Assembly: GCA_014860725.1 (NCBI GenBank)
Contig: JACZJD010000781.1
Coordinates: forward strand, 1-9,236
DNA: 9,236 nucleotides
Source: Aquamicrobium sp.
Lineage (GTDB): Bacteria > Pseudomonadota > Alphaproteobacteria > Rhizobiales > Rhizobiaceae
Direction of reading: 5' to 3'
Shown here piece after piece: positions 6,758-9,236 of the stretch; position 1 is the first letter of the stretch, and the number at the start of each line of letters is the position of its first letter. Below the pieces are notes generated by a model that had not been told where the DNA came from, searched no databases, and worked only from the letters and a program-made list of their open reading frames with translations. The position numbers and the translations under genes are program-made.

Positions 6758-7948
6758 TCAGTCGCTGCCGTGCAGGCGCTCGTAGATCATGCGCCCGATG
6801 GGGATGGCCGAGGTGGCCGCCGGCGACGGCGCGTTGCACACGTGCAGCACGCGCTTCGACTGCAGGAACATGAAGTCGTGGATCAGCTCGCCCGAGCGCG
6901 ACACCGCCTGGGCGCGAATGCCGGCCCGGTGGGGCAGGAGGTCGTCGAGCCGCAGCGACGGGCAGTATTTGCGGCACTTCTCCAGGAACGCCCGCTTGAA
7001 GAGCGAATGCTTCATCTCGTCGATGCCGCTCGCCATATGCTGGGCGATCAGCTTCCAGAAGCCCGGAAAGCCCAGGTAGCCCGCCACGTCGGCGAGGTTC
7101 AGCGAGAACTTGGGATAGCCCTCGCGCGACAGGCCGAGAACGGCGTTGGGGCCGACGGTCAGCGTGCCGTCGATCATCGGCGTCAGGTGGATGCCGAGAA
7201 ACGGCATGGACGGGTCGGGCACCGGATAGATCAGGTGCCGGACCAGCCCGCTGCGCTCGGGCCGGAGCGCGAAATACTCGCCGCGGAACGGGACGATCCG
7301 GAAATCGACATCCATACCGGAGCGCCTTGCGAGGCGGTCGGATTGCAGCCCGGCGCAGGCGACGGCGTAGCGGGCCTCCCAGCTTCCCTCGCGCGCCTCG
7401 ATGCGCACGCAGTCGGCGCGCTCGCGGATGCGGTCGACGGAAACGCCGAGCAGGATCTCGCCGCCGGCGGCCCGGATCGCGTCGGCCATGGCGCGGCTGA
7501 CCGCGCTGTAATCGACGATGCCGGTCTGCTCGACCAGAAGCGCGCCGAGGCCGGTGACGGCCGGCTCCCGCTCCGTCAGCTCCTCAGCGCCCAGCCGGCG
7601 GCAGGCGATGCCGTTCGCCGCGGCGTTGGCCTCGAGCGCGGCGAGCCTCGTCATCTCGACGGCGTCGGTCGCCACGACCAGCTTGCCGGGAATGCGGTAG
7701 GGAATGCCGTGCTCGTCGCAGAAGGCCTTGGTCGCCCGTTCGCCGGCGCGGCACAGCTCCGCCTTGAAGCTCTTCGGCGCGTAGTAGATGCCGGCGTGGA
7801 TCACGCCGCTGTTGTGGCCGGTCTGGTGCGCGGCGAGCGCATCCTCCTTCTCGATGACGAGGATCTTCGCGCCGGGCCTGTTGCGCGAGACTGTGAGGGC
7901 CGTTGCGAGGCCGACAATGCCGCCGCCGACAACACAATAATCGTACAT
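6758..7948 (-). CDS. lhgO: L-2-hydroxyglutarate oxidase (FAD-dependent)
   Basis: A 396-residue flavoprotein of the DAO family that closely follows the E. coli LhgO sequence as I remember it. The N-terminal FAD fold is MYDYCVVGGGIVGLATA, with Glu33 ending the second strand. Next comes the LhgO block AHQTGHNSGVIHAGIYY (residues 40-56), then FRGEYF (221-226), HLIYPVPDPSMPFLGIHLT (238-256), VGPNAVL (265-271), AGIRAQAVS and, near the C-terminus, CNAPSPAATSAIPIG. The enzyme oxidises L-2-hydroxyglutarate to 2-oxoglutarate and passes electrons to the membrane quinone pool. The start at MYDYC matches the family; an extension to 8005 would begin inside the operator. No good ribosome site precedes it. 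It is the first gene of the six-gene operon and divergent from the regulator. A related 2-hydroxy acid as true substrate is possible. Confidence 0.92.
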   Translation of the reverse strand: MYDYCVVGGGIVGLATALTVSRNRPGAKILVIEKEDALAAHQTGHNSGVIHAGIYYAPKSFKAELCRAGERATKAFCDEHGIPYRIPGKLVVATDAVEMTRLAALEANAAANGIACRRLGAEELTEREPAVTGLGALLVEQTGIVDYSAVSRAMADAIRAAGGEILLGVSVDRIRERADCVRIEAREGSWEARYAVACAGLQSDRLARRSGMDVDFRIVPFRGEYFALRPERSGLVRHLIYPVPDPSMPFLGIHLTPMIDGTLTVGPNAVLGLSREGYPKFSLNLADVAGYLGFPGFWKLIAQHMASGIDEMKHSLFKRAFLEKCRKYCPSLRLDDLLPHRAGIRAQAVSRSGELIHDFMFLQSKRVLHVCNAPSPAATSAIPIGRMIYERLHGSD

Positions 7949-7997
7949 CGGAGAAATCTGCGTCCCGCGCCAAACTGATGGCGGGGACGCTCGCATG

Positions 7998-8025
7998 TTG
8001 TCCATATAATTGTCAACAATTTAAT
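7998..8025 (+). promoter_or_regulatory. Candidate promoter for the GntR regulator
   Basis: TTGTCC (7998-8003) and TTTAAT (8020-8025) are separated by 16 bases and match the -35 and -10 consensus at four and five of six bases. The dyad at 8008-8021 lies in the spacer, so the regulator bound there would block its own transcription. Transcription would begin near 8032, which argues against translation from the ATG at 8034. Predicted by eye only. Confidence 0.35.
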
Positions 8026-8031
8026 GCACAA
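8003..8031 (-). promoter_or_regulatory. Candidate promoter for the lhgO operon
   Basis: Read leftward, TTGTGC (8031-8026) and TATATG (8008-8003) are 17 bases apart and match consensus at three and four of six bases. The perfect dyad at 8008-8021 fills most of the spacer, so the site can control both divergent promoters. Transcription would start about 50 bases before the lhgO start codon. Predicted by eye only. Confidence 0.35.
8008..8021. promoter_or_regulatory. Putative GntR operator, perfect dyad AATTGTCAACAATT
   Basis: Six-base arms AATTGT and ACAATT flank a CA centre, giving an uninterrupted 14-bp dyad. Short dyads of the kind TTGT-N-ACAA are typical operators for FCD-type GntR repressors. 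It lies in the divergent region between lhgO and the regulator gene, between the candidate -35 and -10 boxes on both strands. Its core TGTCAACAAT is repeated at 1532-1541 in front of the second operon. Further half-sites sit nearby: ATGTTGTC at 7995-8002 and again at 8034-8041, and ACAA-N5-TTGT at 8028-8040. Confidence 0.65.
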
Positions 8032-8111
8032 TCATGTTGTCAGCATGGAGGCCGTGTTGGACACGGGGTCGAGTCGTGTTACACGGGCAGGAGGCAACCG
8101 TCGCGAAAGCC

Positions 8112-8741
8112 ATGATCGAGCAAGTAGCCAACGCATTGAGATTCGACATCGTTTTCGGCCGGCTCCGCCCGCGCGAGCGCCTGATCGAGGGCGATCTGAG
8201 CGAGCGGTTCGGCGTCGGCCGCTATGTGGTGCGCGGCGCGCTCGACGAGCTGGAGCGGCAGGGTTTCGTGGTCAAGCGGCCGAACAAGGGCGCGATGGTC
8301 CGCGAGTATTCCGCCGAGGAGATCCGGCAGCTCTACGACATGCGCAGCCTGTTGCAGCGCGAGGCGGCGATGCGGATCCCGCTCGACGACACCGCGGCGC
8401 TCGTCGGCGCGCTCGAGGAGGTCCAGGCCCGCTACCGCCGGGCGCTGGAGGACAGGGACCTCGTCGCCGTGTCGCAGGCCAACGACCAGTTCCACCACAT
8501 CCTGTTCTCCGCCTGCGGCAACCGGTTCCTCGCCGAATCCATCGAGCAGTACTGGTACAAGACCGCCGCGATCCATTCCTACGCCATCGGCGACCCGGCG
8601 CTGGCGCAGCGCTCCTGCGCCGAGCACGAGGCGATGATCGCGGCGATCAGGAACGGCGACCGCGACAGCCTCGTCCGCCTGGTGGTCGACCACATGATGC
8701 CCGCCCTTCAGGCCTACGAGGCGGCGCTGCGCCGCTGGTGA
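8112..8741 (+). CDS. GntR family transcriptional regulator, FCD (FadR-like) subgroup
   Basis: A winged-helix DNA-binding domain (residues about 1-65 of 209: ANALRFDIVFGRLRPRERL, then LSERFGVGRYVVRGALDELE and RPNKGAMV) is followed by an all-helical FCD ligand domain. That domain has the usual metal-site pattern Asp125 and His129 (ANDQFHHILF), His172 (CAEHEAMI) and His194 (VVDHMM), so it probably senses a carboxylate through a bound metal. The recognition-helix region reads GRYVVRGAL where most GntR proteins have SRTPVREAL. The start is uncertain. AGGAGG at 8089-8094 is 17 bases from the ATG at 8112, too far to be ideal. GTG at 8076 and ATG at 8034 are in frame, and the latter lies in the control region. 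It likely represses its own gene and both leftward operons. Confidence 0.88.
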   Translation: MIEQVANALRFDIVFGRLRPRERLIEGDLSERFGVGRYVVRGALDELERQGFVVKRPNKGAMVREYSAEEIRQLYDMRSLLQREAAMRIPLDDTAALVGALEEVQARYRRALEDRDLVAVSQANDQFHHILFSACGNRFLAESIEQYWYKTAAIHSYAIGDPALAQRSCAEHEAMIAAIRNGDRDSLVRLVVDHMMPALQAYEAALRRW

Positions 8742-8750
8742 GCGCCGGCC

Positions 8751-9236
<486 letters not shown>

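Noticed and set aside
5193..6977. An apparent extension of the dctP frame upstream through the aldehyde dehydrogenase region.
   Set aside because: DctP has a clear signal peptide and ribosome site at 5192; the extension is a shadow of the dehydrogenase gene and not a fusion.
6752..7978. A 408-codon rightward frame opposite lhgO.
   Set aside because: Antisense shadow; lhgO matches its family over the full length.
7949..8005. A 19-residue N-terminal extension of LhgO from ATG 8005.
   Set aside because: Family members begin at MYD followed at once by the FAD strand; the extension starts in the promoter/operator.

Overview
The window is very GC-rich DNA, dense with genes in the style of an alphaproteobacterium, most likely of the Rhizobiales/Hyphomicrobiales type. 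That placement is an inference from composition, gene style (TRAP transporter, FCD-type GntR regulator, ureG) and codon use; there is no rRNA or other marker here. No IS elements, tRNAs, phage genes or CRISPR arrays were seen. The only clearly AT-rich stretches are two short regulatory sites.

Layout, left to right. (1) Positions 1-1429 hold a three-gene set read leftward: a small cupin, a hydroxypyruvate/2-oxo-tetronate isomerase-like TIM barrel (Hyi/OtnI family), and the first 51 codons of an NAD(P)-binding oxidoreductase that runs off the left edge. (2) Positions 1430-1699 are non-coding. They hold an AT-rich operator-like site next to the start of that set, and a GC-rich inverted repeat. 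(3) Positions 1700-7948 hold a six-gene leftward operon. In transcription order it is an L-2-hydroxyglutarate oxidase (lhgO), an NAD(P)-dependent aldehyde dehydrogenase of the succinate-semialdehyde group, a complete TRAP transporter (dctP, dctQ, dctM) and a small HD-domain protein. Gaps are short, and dctQ/dctM overlap by ATGA. (4) Positions 7949-8111 are a divergent control region with a perfect dyad, AATTGTCAACAATT. (5) A GntR/FCD regulator reads rightward, about 8112-8741. (6) Nine bases further on, in convergent orientation, is the 3' part of ureG (urease accessory GTPase), which enters from the right edge. The catabolic cluster therefore abuts the end of a urease gene cluster.

How it may work together: the TRAP system would import a carboxylate. 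LhgO-type chemistry would oxidise a 2-hydroxy acid to a 2-oxo acid, and the dehydrogenase would oxidise a semialdehyde to an acid. The cupin/Hyi/oxidoreductase set would handle a further acid-sugar or keto-acid step. The same operator core (TGTCAACAAT, next to TATAAT) lies in front of both leftward operons and beside the regulator gene, so the GntR protein probably controls the whole set. The true substrate cannot be read from the sequence. This gene combination does not match a pathway I can name, and it is the main point of interest.
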